DNA of 64,000 nucleotides, taken from the NCBI GenBank assembly GCA_003599575.1, contig QZKV01000090.1, positions 34,136 through 98,135 of the forward strand, given 5' to 3'. Position numbers and translations under genes: made by a program. The notes under the pieces are model-generated. The model ran no database searches and was not told the origin of the DNA. It worked only from the letters and a program-made list of their open reading frames with translations. Position 1 is the stretch's first letter. The number at the start of each line of letters is the position of its first letter. Shown piece after piece: positions 8,082 to 17,141 of this stretch. The DNA comes from Desulfobacteraceae bacterium. Lineage in GTDB: Bacteria; Desulfobacterota; Desulfobacteria; Desulfobacterales; Desulfosarcinaceae.

Positions 8082-8705
8082 TCAGATTCGGTGCAAATCA
8101 TATGCGATCGTGTGATGGGCATACTTGCGGTAAAGCGTTTCGCGGTGCTCCAATAGGCTCCTGTAGCAACGTGAAAGTGCTTCCTTCTCTGTTTCAGACG
8201 ACCTTTGGATATAAAAGTCTCCCCATATTACCGGCCGGGGTGAGGACATATAGTGTTGCGTCAGTTGATCAACATAGGCGCTTGATGTGGCCAGGTGGAC
8301 CATGCGGGTAAGTTCGCCTAAACGCTTCATTACCGCATCTCCGGCATACGGTGCCGAGCCTGTGGTATCGATAATCACTTTTTCTTCGGCAGGAGAGGCT
8401 TCCAAATAGGCGACCAGTTCCCACAGGGTTTGGGTTTCAGCGGACAGGTAAGCCTTTTCTTTTTCTTTATAGCCTGCTGAATAAGGGAACCCCATCCAAC
8501 GACCCAGGCAATCGACTTTCCCGACCGCACGATCACAGATATCGAACAAGCGGTCAGCAATCAGATTGTCGCAGCAGAAACGTTTGAAGCCCTCTTTTTC
8601 CAGCAGTTTGGACCAATGGGATTTTCCCAGACCCGACATCCCGATGAGGGTGATTTTGGGGCCGATGGTTAATAGTTCACCCAGAACACCACGCTCTTTC
8701 ATCAT
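8082..8705 (-). CDS. Shikimate-kinase-like P-loop kinase of unknown substrate
   Basis: A 207-aa soluble P-loop protein. Walker A is GMSGLGKS at residues 22-29; then come GFKRFCCDNLIADRL, similar to the substrate-binding helix of shikimate and gluconate kinases, and KVIIDTTGSAPY as the second strand. It leads the cobU-cobS-cbiR operon (24-base gap), suggesting a role in cobamide salvage, perhaps phosphorylating a released fragment. That is inference. It is not CobU, CobP, shikimate kinase proper, or the PurM-type alpha-ribazole kinase CblS. The start has two tandem ATG codons and overlaps, as ATGA, the stop of a short upstream frame. Confidence 0.7.
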   Translation of the reverse strand: MMKERGVLGELLTIGPKITLIGMSGLGKSHWSKLLEKEGFKRFCCDNLIADRLFDICDRAVGKVDCLGRWMGFPYSAGYKEKEKAYLSAETQTLWELVAYLEASPAEEKVIIDTTGSAPYAGDAVMKRLGELTRMVHLATSSAYVDQLTQHYMSSPRPVIWGDFYIQRSSETEKEALSRCYRSLLEHRETLYRKYAHHTIAYDLHRI

Positions 8706-8953
8706 TCAATACCTTGGTCCCAAAAGTGAATGCTCCCCCTCATCCATTTTGCGCAGCCGGAACAGGCCCGAGGGTGAGACAGTGTGCATCCCCAAACTGA
8801 CGACGCAAGCCCAATAAATGCTAAAGTTCCACCTAAATCCGGCGATTCCTTTCTATGAATGTGCAGGGCCTTCCTATACACCGCATTTGGATCGGAAGCC
8901 AGCGCTTGATCGCTTTTGACGGAAATTGATTCAGCCTCATTTAAGGAATGCGT

Positions 8954-11005
8954 ATGCTGATGAATATCAAAATCAAGACCAAATTGATGGGCACCTTTCT
9001 TTTTGTCAGCCTTGTTCCCTTGACATTGGTGACCGTACTTTCCATTCACCAAGCCGGACGGGCCTTGAACAACGAGGTGGTCGCCAAATTCACCAGCGTT
9101 CAGGAGATCAAAAAAAACCACATCGAAGATTATTTCAAACGCAATGAAACTGCTTTCAGGCTTACCAAAGATGAGCCGTATGTGCATGCAACCCTGAATG
9201 CACTCAAGGAGTCCTTTGAAACCGGCAAAGGGGTGGATAATGATCAATGGCGCATCCTGGCTGATTTCCGCGCAGCACGCCTCAACAAGCTCGTAGAAGA
9301 TAATGGGTGGCAGGACCTGTACCTAATTTCTCCCGAAGGATGGATCATATACACATCGGCACGCAAATCGGACCTGGGCATGGATCTTGTCAACAGCAAG
9401 CTGGCCTCTTCCAATTTGGGCAAAGCATTCAAAACTCTCCGCAATACGGCAACGGACCAGATTGTTTTGGCCGATTTCGATACCTATGCCCCCCGAGATG
9501 GACATCAGGTCGCTTTCATGCTTGCCAAGATGGAAAACCAGATGAACGGGCATGTCGGTTTTCTGGCGATTCAGATGTCCGCCGGCCAAATCAATGCCAT
9601 TGTCCAGCAGCGCAGCGGTATGGGGAAAACCGCCGAGAGCTATTTGGTCGGTGAGGTGGACGGACAAGCGCGCCTGCGCAGCGATCGCATTTTGAAAAAT
9701 CAGCGGATCGGTGAGCCCGAATCGGATGAACACATCGAAATGGCGCTCAAAGGCCGGTCCGGAAATGCGCTCAGGTCGCGTGAAGACGGTATCAGGGAAT
9801 TCGTGCGCTACGATCCCGTGAAAATTGAAGGTCTGAACTGGTGTCTGATTACCACAGGGACCGTCGATGAAGCATTTGGGGCCGTCGCCTCCCTGCGCAA
9901 CAGCATCCTGGTGTTGATCGCGGTGGTCATTGCCGTCGTGGTCGGGTTGGCGCTGTGGATCACCGGCATGCTGGTCAAGCCAATTAAGGATACCGTCGCG
10001 ATGACCAAGGATATCGCCGAAGGGGAGGGCGATCTCACCAAACGGCTGCCTGTCACCGGCAAAGACGAAATGGGGGAGATGGCGGAGTGGTTCAATACGT
10101 TTATGAACAAACTGCAGACCATGATCCGGCAGATTGCCCAGGACGCCGATACGCTCAATGAATCCTCAACAACTTTGAGCGCCATTGCCGGTCAAATGTC
10201 CAGCGGCTCGGAAAATGTTTCCCGTCGCTCCAACCAGGTAGCGGCTGCGGCTGAAGAGATGAGCGCCAACTTAAGCGGTGTTGCCGCCGCCAGTGAGCAG
10301 GCCGCCGCCAATGTCAACATGGTGGCAACAGCCGCCGAAGAGATGACCGCTACCATCCGAGAGATTGCCCAAAATTCGGAAAAAGCGCGTTCCATCACCG
10401 GATCGGCCGTATCGCAGGCGGAGAGCGCCTCCAATAAAATCAATGATCTGGGTCGTGCGGCCAATGACATTGGTAATGTGACCGAAGTGATTACGGAAAT
10501 TTCAGAACAGACCAATCTGCTCGCCCTGAATGCAACCATCGAGGCTGCCAGGGCAGGCGAGGCGGGCAAAGGCTTTGCCGTGGTAGCCAATGAAATCAAG
10601 GAACTGGCCAAGCAAACCGCCCAGGCCACCCAGGAGATCAAGTCCCGCATCCAGGCCATCCAGGGCTCTACGGCCGCCACCGTTCACGATATCAACCAGA
10701 TTTCGGTTGTTATCAAGGAGGTCAGCAATATCGTGGACACGATCGCGACGGCAGTGGAAGAACAGGCTACTACCAGCCAGGAAATCGCCGGCAATGTTTC
10801 CCAGGCATCCCAGGGAATCCATGAGGTCAACCGCAATGTCAATGAAAGCTCCACCGTTTCAGGAACCATATCCGGAGATATGGCCGAGGTAAACGATTCC
10901 GTGCGGGAGATCTCCGTCTCCGGCGGTCAGGTCAATTTCAATGCGGAGGAGCTTGCGCGTTTGTCCCAAAAATTGCGGGCCTTGGTGGGAACATTCAAGG
11001 TTTGA
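8954..11005 (+). CDS. Methyl-accepting chemotaxis protein with periplasmic dCache-like sensor
   Basis: Chemoreceptor of about 683 aa in the inner membrane. A first membrane helix (about 12-34) leads to a periplasmic domain of about 290 residues with dCache features ([31 protein letters not shown]). A second helix (about 325-347), a HAMP domain ([26 protein letters not shown]) and a long cytoplasmic coiled coil follow. The hairpin tip [21 protein letters not shown] is the CheA/CheW contact. There is no C-terminal CheR/CheB tether pentapeptide. Three in-frame ATGs lie at 8948, 8954 and 8960; AAGGA at 8943-8947 fits the second best. The ligand cannot be read from sequence. It is monocistronic, and no che genes are in the window. 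Confidence 0.93.
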   Translation: MLMNIKIKTKLMGTFLFVSLVPLTLVTVLSIHQAGRALNNEVVAKFTSVQEIKKNHIEDYFKRNETAFRLTKDEPYVHATLNALKESFETGKGVDNDQWRILADFRAARLNKLVEDNGWQDLYLISPEGWIIYTSARKSDLGMDLVNSKLASSNLGKAFKTLRNTATDQIVLADFDTYAPRDGHQVAFMLAKMENQMNGHVGFLAIQMSAGQINAIVQQRSGMGKTAESYLVGEVDGQARLRSDRILKNQRIGEPESDEHIEMALKGRSGNALRSREDGIREFVRYDPVKIEGLNWCLITTGTVDEAFGAVASLRNSILVLIAVVIAVVVGLALWITGMLVKPIKDTVAMTKDIAEGEGDLTKRLPVTGKDEMGEMAEWFNTFMNKLQTMIRQIAQDADTLNESSTTLSAIAGQMSSGSENVSRRSNQVAAAAEEMSANLSGVAAASEQAAANVNMVATAAEEMTATIREIAQNSEKARSITGSAVSQAESASNKINDLGRAANDIGNVTEVITEISEQTNLLALNATIEAARAGEAGKGFAVVANEIKELAKQTAQATQEIKSRIQAIQGSTAATVHDINQISVVIKEVSNIVDTIATAVEEQATTSQEIAGNVSQASQGIHEVNRNVNESSTVSGTISGDMAEVNDSVREISVSGGQVNFNAEELARLSQKLRALVGTFKV

Positions 11006-11014
11006 AGGCGCTGC

Positions 11015-11059
11015 AAAAAATACAAAAGGGTTTACAAGCACGACAGCTTGTAGACCCTT
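11015..11059 (-). terminator. Rho-independent terminator for tRNA-Val
   Basis: A 14-bp stem (arms 11026-11039 and 11046-11059, one G-T wobble) with a six-base loop. Read on the minus strand it is followed by a T-rich run (plus-strand A runs at 11015-11020 and 11024-11027). It begins nine bases after the tRNA CCA end. On the plus strand the T run is weak, so it mainly serves the tRNA, though it may also stop the chemoreceptor transcript. Confidence 0.85.
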
Positions 11060-11067
11060 GCTGTTTC

Positions 11068-11142
11068 TGGTGGGCGGTACAGGATTTGAACCTGTGACTT
11101 CCACCGTGTGAAGGTGGCACTCTCCCGCTGAGTTAACCGCCC
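11068..11142 (-). tRNA. tRNA-Val, anticodon CAC
   Basis: A 75-base cloverleaf on the minus strand with CCA encoded. The acceptor stem pairs GGGCGGT with ACCGCCC, and the T arm contains GGTTCAAATCC. The anticodon stem CCACC/GGTGG closes the loop TTCACAC, giving anticodon CAC, which reads GUG valine codons. It stands alone between the chemoreceptor and scpB, with its own terminator. No integrase or att-like repeat is next to it. Confidence 0.96.
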
Positions 11143-11262
11143 CTTGAGTTGGGCCGCTGCAAACGTTCGCATGCCCTCTCGGAATACCAGGCGTTATAGT
11201 GGTCCGCCCGTCGAGAAGTCAAGCGTTTTTTGGCTCAACCGGCAATTCCAACCCGACGTTAT

Positions 11263-12009
11263 TCATTGTGCCTGCCCTTCCATGCCTTCTTCTGATTCAT
11301 CGGGTGCTGTTTTCGCTCGGGATGGCCCCGCCTCTGAGGCATTTTCTGTCTTATCGCTTGCCTGGGCTTCGGCAGGTGATTCCGGCAATGCTTCTGAAGG
11401 GCAAGATTCTCTAGTTGCGGCTTGCGATGGTGATTGCGGCTGCTCTAGTGGCGCAGGCGCAATTTGGTTCTCCTGGGCGGCATTCAGATTGCCGCCGAAG
11501 TCGGCGATTTCTTTGGGGGTAGGCAGATCGTTCAAATCCTTCAGCTCGAACATTTCCAGAAAAAGCTTGGTGGTGGCATATATCAGCGGGCGTCCGGCGA
11601 TTTCCCGGCGCCCCAGCACACGAACCAGTTTGCGTTCCAACAGTTGCCGCAAAACCCCGCCGCAATCCACACCCCGGATATGCTCGATATCGGCCCTGAT
11701 AATCGGCTGCTTGTAAGCCACCAGCGCCAGTGTTTCCAGGGCGGCTTTGCTCAGCCGTTGAGGGGCGGGTTGCAGCATTCGCCTGATCCACTCGTGATAT
11801 TCCGGACGGGAGCGGATCTGCCATCCGCCGGCCACTTCCAGCAGCCGGAAGCCTCCACCGCGTTGTTCATATTCATCGGCCAGCGCCTGCAAGGCGGCGC
11901 GAATCTCCCTGCTTTCGGCGGTTTCAATAATGACGCGCAGCTTGTCCATCGGAAGGGGTTCTTCGGCGACAAACAATAAACTTTCAATGATATTTTTCAG
12001 GTCGTGCAT
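11263..12009 (-). CDS. scpB: Segregation and condensation protein B
   Basis: Winged-helix subunit (248 aa) of the SMC-ScpAB condensin that organises and segregates the chromosome. The typical N-terminus MHDLKNIIESLLFVAEEPL sets the start at 12009. The core runs to about residue 170 and includes LSKAALETLALVAYKQPI, IRGVDCGGVLRQLLERKLV and GRPLIYATT. The last 75 residues are an unusual tail rich in Pro, Ala, Glu and Ser, probably disordered; many ScpB proteins end sooner. It is the last gene of a minus-strand run after scpA, which starts at 12903. No SMC gene is in the window. Confidence 0.95.
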   Translation of the reverse strand: MHDLKNIIESLLFVAEEPLPMDKLRVIIETAESREIRAALQALADEYEQRGGGFRLLEVAGGWQIRSRPEYHEWIRRMLQPAPQRLSKAALETLALVAYKQPIIRADIEHIRGVDCGGVLRQLLERKLVRVLGRREIAGRPLIYATTKLFLEMFELKDLNDLPTPKEIADFGGNLNAAQENQIAPAPLEQPQSPSQAATRESCPSEALPESPAEAQASDKTENASEAGPSRAKTAPDESEEGMEGQAQ

Positions 12010-12171
12010 ACCCAGGAAACTCTCGGTGAAACCATGTCTGCACAAAATAGAAGAACGCTCAGCACAGGCTTGTATAATCCTATGGAAATCTCCCTATCTT
12101 GAACTTCACCACTCGGACACTTGAACCGGGCTAAATACAACCATCCAGAAATTGCCATGCATCGATCGCTT

Positions 12172-12903
12172 CTATAAATAAAAGAGCCGGAGCGTGCCGC
12201 TTTGCGAGCTCTGGACGGCTCTTACCAGATTCATTTTCATTAATTCGAGCAGCGCCAGGAACGTAACAATGATATCATGGCGCTGCGGGTTCTGAGGAAA
12301 CATTTCCAAAAAGGTGATCGATCCTTTCTCTTCCAGTACTTCGATAATGGCATTCATGCGATCCTTTACCGAAACCGTATCGGCGCTCAGATCGACGGTA
12401 TGGTCTTTGGAAACTCTTTGCAAAATGCGTTGAAACGCCTCGATCAGCTCGAACAACCCAACTTGTACAAGCTCCTGCTCACCCTCGAAGTACTCTTTGT
12501 TGTTTGTGCGGCGCGTAAAGATCCGATCGCCGAGCATGTTTCGGTTGGCCAATTCCTCGGCAGCCGATTTGATCTGCAGATATTCAGCCAGAGGACGAAC
12601 GATTTCCAGGCGCGGATCTTCTTCATCGTCTTCTCCGCCGTGATCGGGAAGCAGCATGCGGGATTTGATTTGGGCCAAGGTAGCGGCCATGAGAAGAAAA
12701 TCACCCACATTGTCGATGTTCAGAAGCTTCATCCATTCCAGGTAGGCCAGGTATTGATCCGTGATCAGCGCCACGGGGATATCGTAAATGTCCACCTCGT
12801 TTTTTTTGATCAGGTGGACCAGGAGGTCCATGGGCCCCTCGAATATGTTTTCCAGTTTCACCTTGTATTCTTTTTCAAATATGTGCCTAACGTCGTCGCC
12901 CAT
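12172..12903 (-). CDS. scpA: Segregation and condensation protein A
   Basis: Kleisin subunit (243 aa) that bridges the SMC heads and binds ScpB. The N-terminal kleisin signature is clear: VKLENIFEGPMDLLVHLI, then EVDIYDIPVALITDQYLAYL and the helix FLLMAATLAQIKSRMLLPD. The acidic linker GGEDDEEDPRLE follows, then a C-terminal winged helix ending GTLRLFYL. Length is normal. It sits 71 bases after trpS on the minus strand, and scpB follows after 162 bases that hold no gene. Confidence 0.96.
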   Translation of the reverse strand: MGDDVRHIFEKEYKVKLENIFEGPMDLLVHLIKKNEVDIYDIPVALITDQYLAYLEWMKLLNIDNVGDFLLMAATLAQIKSRMLLPDHGGEDDEEDPRLEIVRPLAEYLQIKSAAEELANRNMLGDRIFTRRTNNKEYFEGEQELVQVGLFELIEAFQRILQRVSKDHTVDLSADTVSVKDRMNAIIEVLEEKGSITFLEMFPQNPQRHDIIVTFLALLELMKMNLVRAVQSSQSGTLRLFYL

Positions 12904-12974
12904 GAGCTAGCCTGTTCTGGTTCTGGATGTTGACCTGCGGGTGCCGGAATGCCCTCATGCCTTCAGGCCCTTGA

Positions 12975-13967
12975 TCAATAGGTGATTTTCAAGGCCGCAC
13001 GTACCTCTTGCATGGTTTGCTTGGCCACCTGGGCGGCCTTGCAGCTACCGGCAGCGATGATTTCGGTTATCATCTCCGGATGTTCCTGATAATATCGACG
13101 TTTCTCATGGATTGGCCCCAGGGCTTGGATCAGATTGCCCCCCATTGCTTTTTTGCATTCTACGCAACCGATCTGAGCCCCGCGGCATTGGGCATGGATT
13201 TGAGCGGCGTCCGCCGGTCGTGTGTACAATTTATGAAACTCATAGACGTTGCAAATGTCCGGATCGCCGGGATCGCTGCGCTTGGCCCGTTGCGGATCGG
13301 TTATCATCTGCATGACTTTGGAGCGGACTTGTTCCGGAGTATCTGACAAAAATATGGCATTGCCGTAACTTTTGCTCATTTTGCGGCGATCGGTGCCCAA
13401 AATCTTGGGCGTGTGGGTGAGAATCGCCTCCGGTTCCGGAAAAACAGGCGTGTACAGAAAATTAAAGCGGCGTGCAATCTCCCTGGTTATTTCAACATGC
13501 GGGACCTGGTCCACGCCGACCGGTACCCCTTGGGCTTTATACATGATGATGTCGGCGGCTTGGAGCACGGGATAACCCAAAAATCCGAATGTGGACAGAT
13601 CCTTGTTCTGGAGTTGCAGGATCTGGTCTTTATAGGTCGGGTTGCGTTCCAGCCAAGGCACCGGTGTGATCATGCTGAGGATGAGAAAAAGCTCGGCATG
13701 CTCGGGAATCCTGGATTGAATGAACAGGGTGCTTTTTTCCGGAGAAAGTCCTGAGCTCAGCCAATCGAGGACAAGCTCGTGTACAAAGGTTTGCATCGAC
13801 CGGGGATTTTCATAATCTGTGGTCAGGGCATGCCAATCGGCCACAAAATAAAAACAGTCATATTGATCCTGCATGGCCACCCAATTGGTCAAGGCCCCTA
13901 GATAATTGCCCATGTGAAGTGCGCCGGTGGGGCGCATGCCGCTCAGAATTCTCTTTTTCCCATCCAT
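12975..13967 (-). CDS. trpS: Tryptophanyl-tRNA synthetase
   Basis: Class I aminoacyl-tRNA synthetase of 330 aa that charges tRNA-Trp. The HIGH-type motif is HMGNY at residues 18-22 within ILSGMRPTGALHMGNYLGAL. The KMSKS motif is exact (RRKMSKSYGN, about residue 195). I chose ATG 13967 by family alignment; AGAGGAG lies 13 bases upstream, rather far, and an upstream in-frame GTG at 13997 would add ten residues. It lies 109 bases downstream of the DHH-CBS-nucleotidyltransferase gene and upstream of scpA. The trpS-scpA-scpB order is common in this phylum. Confidence 0.96.
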   Translation of the reverse strand: MDGKKRILSGMRPTGALHMGNYLGALTNWVAMQDQYDCFYFVADWHALTTDYENPRSMQTFVHELVLDWLSSGLSPEKSTLFIQSRIPEHAELFLILSMITPVPWLERNPTYKDQILQLQNKDLSTFGFLGYPVLQAADIIMYKAQGVPVGVDQVPHVEITREIARRFNFLYTPVFPEPEAILTHTPKILGTDRRKMSKSYGNAIFLSDTPEQVRSKVMQMITDPQRAKRSDPGDPDICNVYEFHKLYTRPADAAQIHAQCRGAQIGCVECKKAMGGNLIQALGPIHEKRRYYQEHPEMITEIIAAGSCKAAQVAKQTMQEVRAALKITY

Positions 13968-14076
13968 TTGGTATTGATCGCTCCTCTGATATGCCACATA
14001 TGGTATGCGGTTGGATGATCCAAAAACGCCACTGTACTGATTGAGCGCTCTTGAATCAAGAAAATTGTTGGTTGCA

Positions 14077-16806
14077 TCAATCCGGCGAACTTGGACCGGT
14101 GGGACTGTTGGGATTGTCTTTCAGCCAGCGATGAACGAATCTGATTTCATCTTCACGCGTCTCGATCTGTCCGTTCAGCCTGGCATCCAGCAGCGTCTCG
14201 AGAATTTGGCGGAAAATCGGGCCCGGCTTCAAGCCCATTTCGATAAGATCTTTGCCGCCGAGAGCCGGCTGGGTTTTGCGCAGCAGGTTGTAATACTTGG
14301 ATATGGCCTTTTTAGCGGCTTTCGCGCGGGTGGAGGCGATCATGAAAAGGATCAACTCGGTTCGATATCCATGCAGCAGATGGTAAAGATCGGCATCGCC
14401 AACAGGCAGTTTCTGTTCCAGGGTGACCAGGCAATTTTGAGCAGCCAAGCGCTGCTGACAAATGAGATTTTCATAGCGCGGCGCTATTTCAAGTTTCCGG
14501 CAGATTTCCTGAGACGCGTCAACGTCGAAGGTCCTGATCAGGACCATGAAATAAACAGTCCAGCGTTCATAGGGATCTTCTGTAAACAGCAGATCGTGCC
14601 AGGAAATGGCGCTTTTGACGGCGTTGAGCAGATCGATCGTGTTATTGTTCATATCAATAGCTTGATGAATCACTTTAAGCAGATCGAAATCCTGCATTCG
14701 AAGAAGCGCCGGAGTGGGGTTCTCCTCCTCAAGAATGAGCCGGATTTCCGTAAAGACGCGCCGACCGGAAAGACGCTTGAAAAAGTCCATCTTGACGGCA
14801 TTGTGAATCAGATTGGCGGTAAGCTTTCCGATCGTGAAACCAAACCGCTGTTCAAAACGCAAGGCTCTGAAAACGCGCGTGGGATCTTCGACGAAACTCA
14901 AGTTATGCAATACGTGGATGGTTTTGTCTTTGATGTCCTTTTGGGCTGAAAAAAAGTCGATCAGTTGTCCGAATTTTTCCGGATTGAGCTGGATGGCCAA
15001 GGTGTTGATCGTAAAATCCCGTCGAAAAAGGTCCAATTTAATGGAGCTCATTTCCACATCGGGCAAGGCCGCCGGCGAGCGGTAATATTCCATGCGCGCG
15101 GTTGCCACATCGATCTTAAAGCCATCCTGGAATATAATGACCGCCGTTCCGAAAGCCTTATGCGTGTGGATCCGCGCACCGAATCGGGCGGCATAAGCTT
15201 TCGCAAAAGAGATACCGTCGCCTTCCACGACGATATCGATGTCCTCATTGGTGCGGTATAAAAACAGGTCCCGAACAAACCCGCCGACCACGTAGGCACT
15301 GTATGTCAAATCATTGGCGACCAGACCGATCGCTCTCAGCGTCTCTATGACCCGTGCGGACAACCTCTCCTGCATGAAATTGCCCACATTGCGGGTTCTT
15401 TTTTGAATGCTGTGCTTGAATGGATCCGGGGACTGATTGCCGTTCATTTGCGATTGCTGGACCAAAACCGTGAGCAGATCGGTGCGTGTGATGACGCCGA
15501 CAATTTTTTCTTTTTCCATTACCGGCAAAATGCGTTGTTTATTTCCGATAATTTTTTCCTGGACCTCAAGAAGTTCGGCCTCGGGAGAAACTGAGGCTAT
15601 TTCGGTGGTCATATAGTCTTTTACCGGGACATGTCCAAGATCATGATAGATTGCTTTTTCTATGACTTGGCGGGTGATAAATCCGAGCAAACGCTGATTG
15701 TCGCCGATTTTGCTGATCACCAGCAAAGCATTGATGTTGTAACGGGTCAGCAAAGTATTGGCTTGCGCACAACTGATATCGGCCTGGACCAGGATAGGCG
15801 GAGAAGACATCAAGTGGCGCGCCTGGCGTAGGCCCTTGACGTGACGGTGGATTTCGGTAAGCAAAGCTTGTTCCACCTGCGTCAATGTCTGGCCCTTGAC
15901 GGTCGCGGCGGCCGCCGACGGGTGGCCGCCGCCGCCCAGCGGGCTGAGTATTTCCCCCACGTCCACATCATCGATTCGGCTGCGGCCCACCACATATACC
16001 TTGTTCTCCATCATGGCCAGCGCGAAAATGGCATTGATATTTTCCATTCGGACCATTTTGTGGATGAGGAAAGCAAAATCGGGAAGATAGTAATCAAAGG
16101 ACACCGTCGTGACCACGATTTCAATGCCATTGATGATATATCGCGTGGCCGCCTGAATAAGATCATTGAGCAAACCGATTTGCTCGGGACTGATTTCCCT
16201 GGCAATCATGTTGCTTATAACCGCAATGTTGGCGCCTTTGGACACGAGAAAAGATGCGGCCTGCAGGTCCTCGGCGGTTGTAGAAGAGAAGGTGAAAGAG
16301 CCTGTATCTTCGTAGATTCCCAGGCACATGATGGTCGCTTCTTCGGCCGTGATGCTCAATCTTTTTTTTCGGATGATATCGGTCAGGATGGTTACCGTAG
16401 CGCCGGTGATGTGATGAATATCGTGGTGTCCTACAATATCATCCTTTTTGATGGGATGATGATCGTAAACATGGATTTCAAGGGATGGGTTTTGAAGTAA
16501 ATCGGCCAGCTTGCCGATTCGATCGGCCCTGCGGGTATCCACCAGGACAAGACGCTTGACGCATGTCAAATCGATGTCCTTGACCTCTACCAGATTGAAC
16601 AGATAGACCATGGATTGGATGAAGAAGTTGCGCAGATTTTTTTCCTGCGATCCCGGAAACACCACCAGCGCACCGGGATAAAGCTTTTGTGCGGCCAACA
16701 TGGAAGCCAAGGCATCAAAATCCGCATTGATATGCGTGGTGATAACCGTCAGCCCATTTTGCGTCGGAGAAGCGTCCAAGCGGGGTGTCGATTGGTTCGA
16801 AGGCAT
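14077..16806 (-). CDS. DHH - CBS - poly(A) polymerase/tRNA nucleotidyltransferase fusion
   Basis: A 909-aa cytosolic protein with four parts. Residues about 18-220 form a DHH phosphoesterase domain (TTHINADFDALAS, DTRR, YDHHP). DHHA1 ends near 310 with GGGGHPSAAAA. Two CBS domains lie at about 320-450. From about 475 there is a class II nucleotidyltransferase with VVGGFVRDLFL and the catalytic-type pair in NEDIDIVVEGDG, then the tRNA-binding helical region. Family members in deltaproteobacteria are the A-adding or CCA-adding enzymes for tRNA 3' ends. The DHH part may act as a nanoRNase or nuclease, and the CBS pair may sense adenylates; both are inference. Confidence 0.9.
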   Translation of the reverse strand: MPSNQSTPRLDASPTQNGLTVITTHINADFDALASMLAAQKLYPGALVVFPGSQEKNLRNFFIQSMVYLFNLVEVKDIDLTCVKRLVLVDTRRADRIGKLADLLQNPSLEIHVYDHHPIKKDDIVGHHDIHHITGATVTILTDIIRKKRLSITAEEATIMCLGIYEDTGSFTFSSTTAEDLQAASFLVSKGANIAVISNMIAREISPEQIGLLNDLIQAATRYIINGIEIVVTTVSFDYYLPDFAFLIHKMVRMENINAIFALAMMENKVYVVGRSRIDDVDVGEILSPLGGGGHPSAAAATVKGQTLTQVEQALLTEIHRHVKGLRQARHLMSSPPILVQADISCAQANTLLTRYNINALLVISKIGDNQRLLGFITRQVIEKAIYHDLGHVPVKDYMTTEIASVSPEAELLEVQEKIIGNKQRILPVMEKEKIVGVITRTDLLTVLVQQSQMNGNQSPDPFKHSIQKRTRNVGNFMQERLSARVIETLRAIGLVANDLTYSAYVVGGFVRDLFLYRTNEDIDIVVEGDGISFAKAYAARFGARIHTHKAFGTAVIIFQDGFKIDVATARMEYYRSPAALPDVEMSSIKLDLFRRDFTINTLAIQLNPEKFGQLIDFFSAQKDIKDKTIHVLHNLSFVEDPTRVFRALRFEQRFGFTIGKLTANLIHNAVKMDFFKRLSGRRVFTEIRLILEEENPTPALLRMQDFDLLKVIHQAIDMNNNTIDLLNAVKSAISWHDLLFTEDPYERWTVYFMVLIRTFDVDASQEICRKLEIAPRYENLICQQRLAAQNCLVTLEQKLPVGDADLYHLLHGYRTELILFMIASTRAKAAKKAISKYYNLLRKTQPALGGKDLIEMGLKPGPIFRQILETLLDARLNGQIETREDEIRFVHRWLKDNPNSPTGPSSPD

Positions 16807-17141
16807 GAAGTCCTCGTTTTATGACTCGGTTCTTCAATTCAATAGTCGGCCGGAAGCTTTGGTTTGGCAATCCGTGCCATTTTATGGTGGTATGTTAGTT
16901 GCATCAATTTGTCAATCCATGGCGGTGCAACTCCAAAAGTGCGCTGCAATAAAAGGGTTGTCGTTTAAGGTGTCTTCATGGTATTAAAATCATGAATAAA
17001 AATGACTGGCTAAGAAAAATCAACATCGGTTGCAACGATTGAGGGAACATGTGGATGCGGTTCGCTGAGCAGGATGCGACTGGTGAAAAGGTTGATTGCG
17101 TTCAGCTGCTTTGAAATGCACACAGAGCTTGGGAGAGTGCT
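16807..17141. promoter_or_regulatory. Divergent intergenic region (335 bp) with a perfect -35 on the minus strand
   Basis: Separates the leftward fusion gene from rightward pilC. On the minus strand TTGACA (plus 16910-16915) matches the sigma-70 -35 consensus, but the -10 at the right distance (TACCAC, plus 16887-16892) is poor, so this is only a tentative promoter for the leftward operon. I see no sigma-54 element, hairpin or gene here. Three-base runs resembling start codons before 17142 lack ribosome sites. Confidence 0.35.

Noticed and set aside
8706..8947. Cobalamin riboswitch upstream of the cobU operon
   Set aside because: The conserved B12-box and other consensus segments are not found on the minus strand here.
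11068..11142. tRNA-Val as an integration site for a genomic island
   Set aside because: No integrase, no direct repeat of the tRNA 3' end and no change in gene type on either side.
16861..16900. Sigma-54 site upstream of pilC (TGGCA...GTGCC)
   Set aside because: The GG and GC elements are eight, not ten, bases apart.
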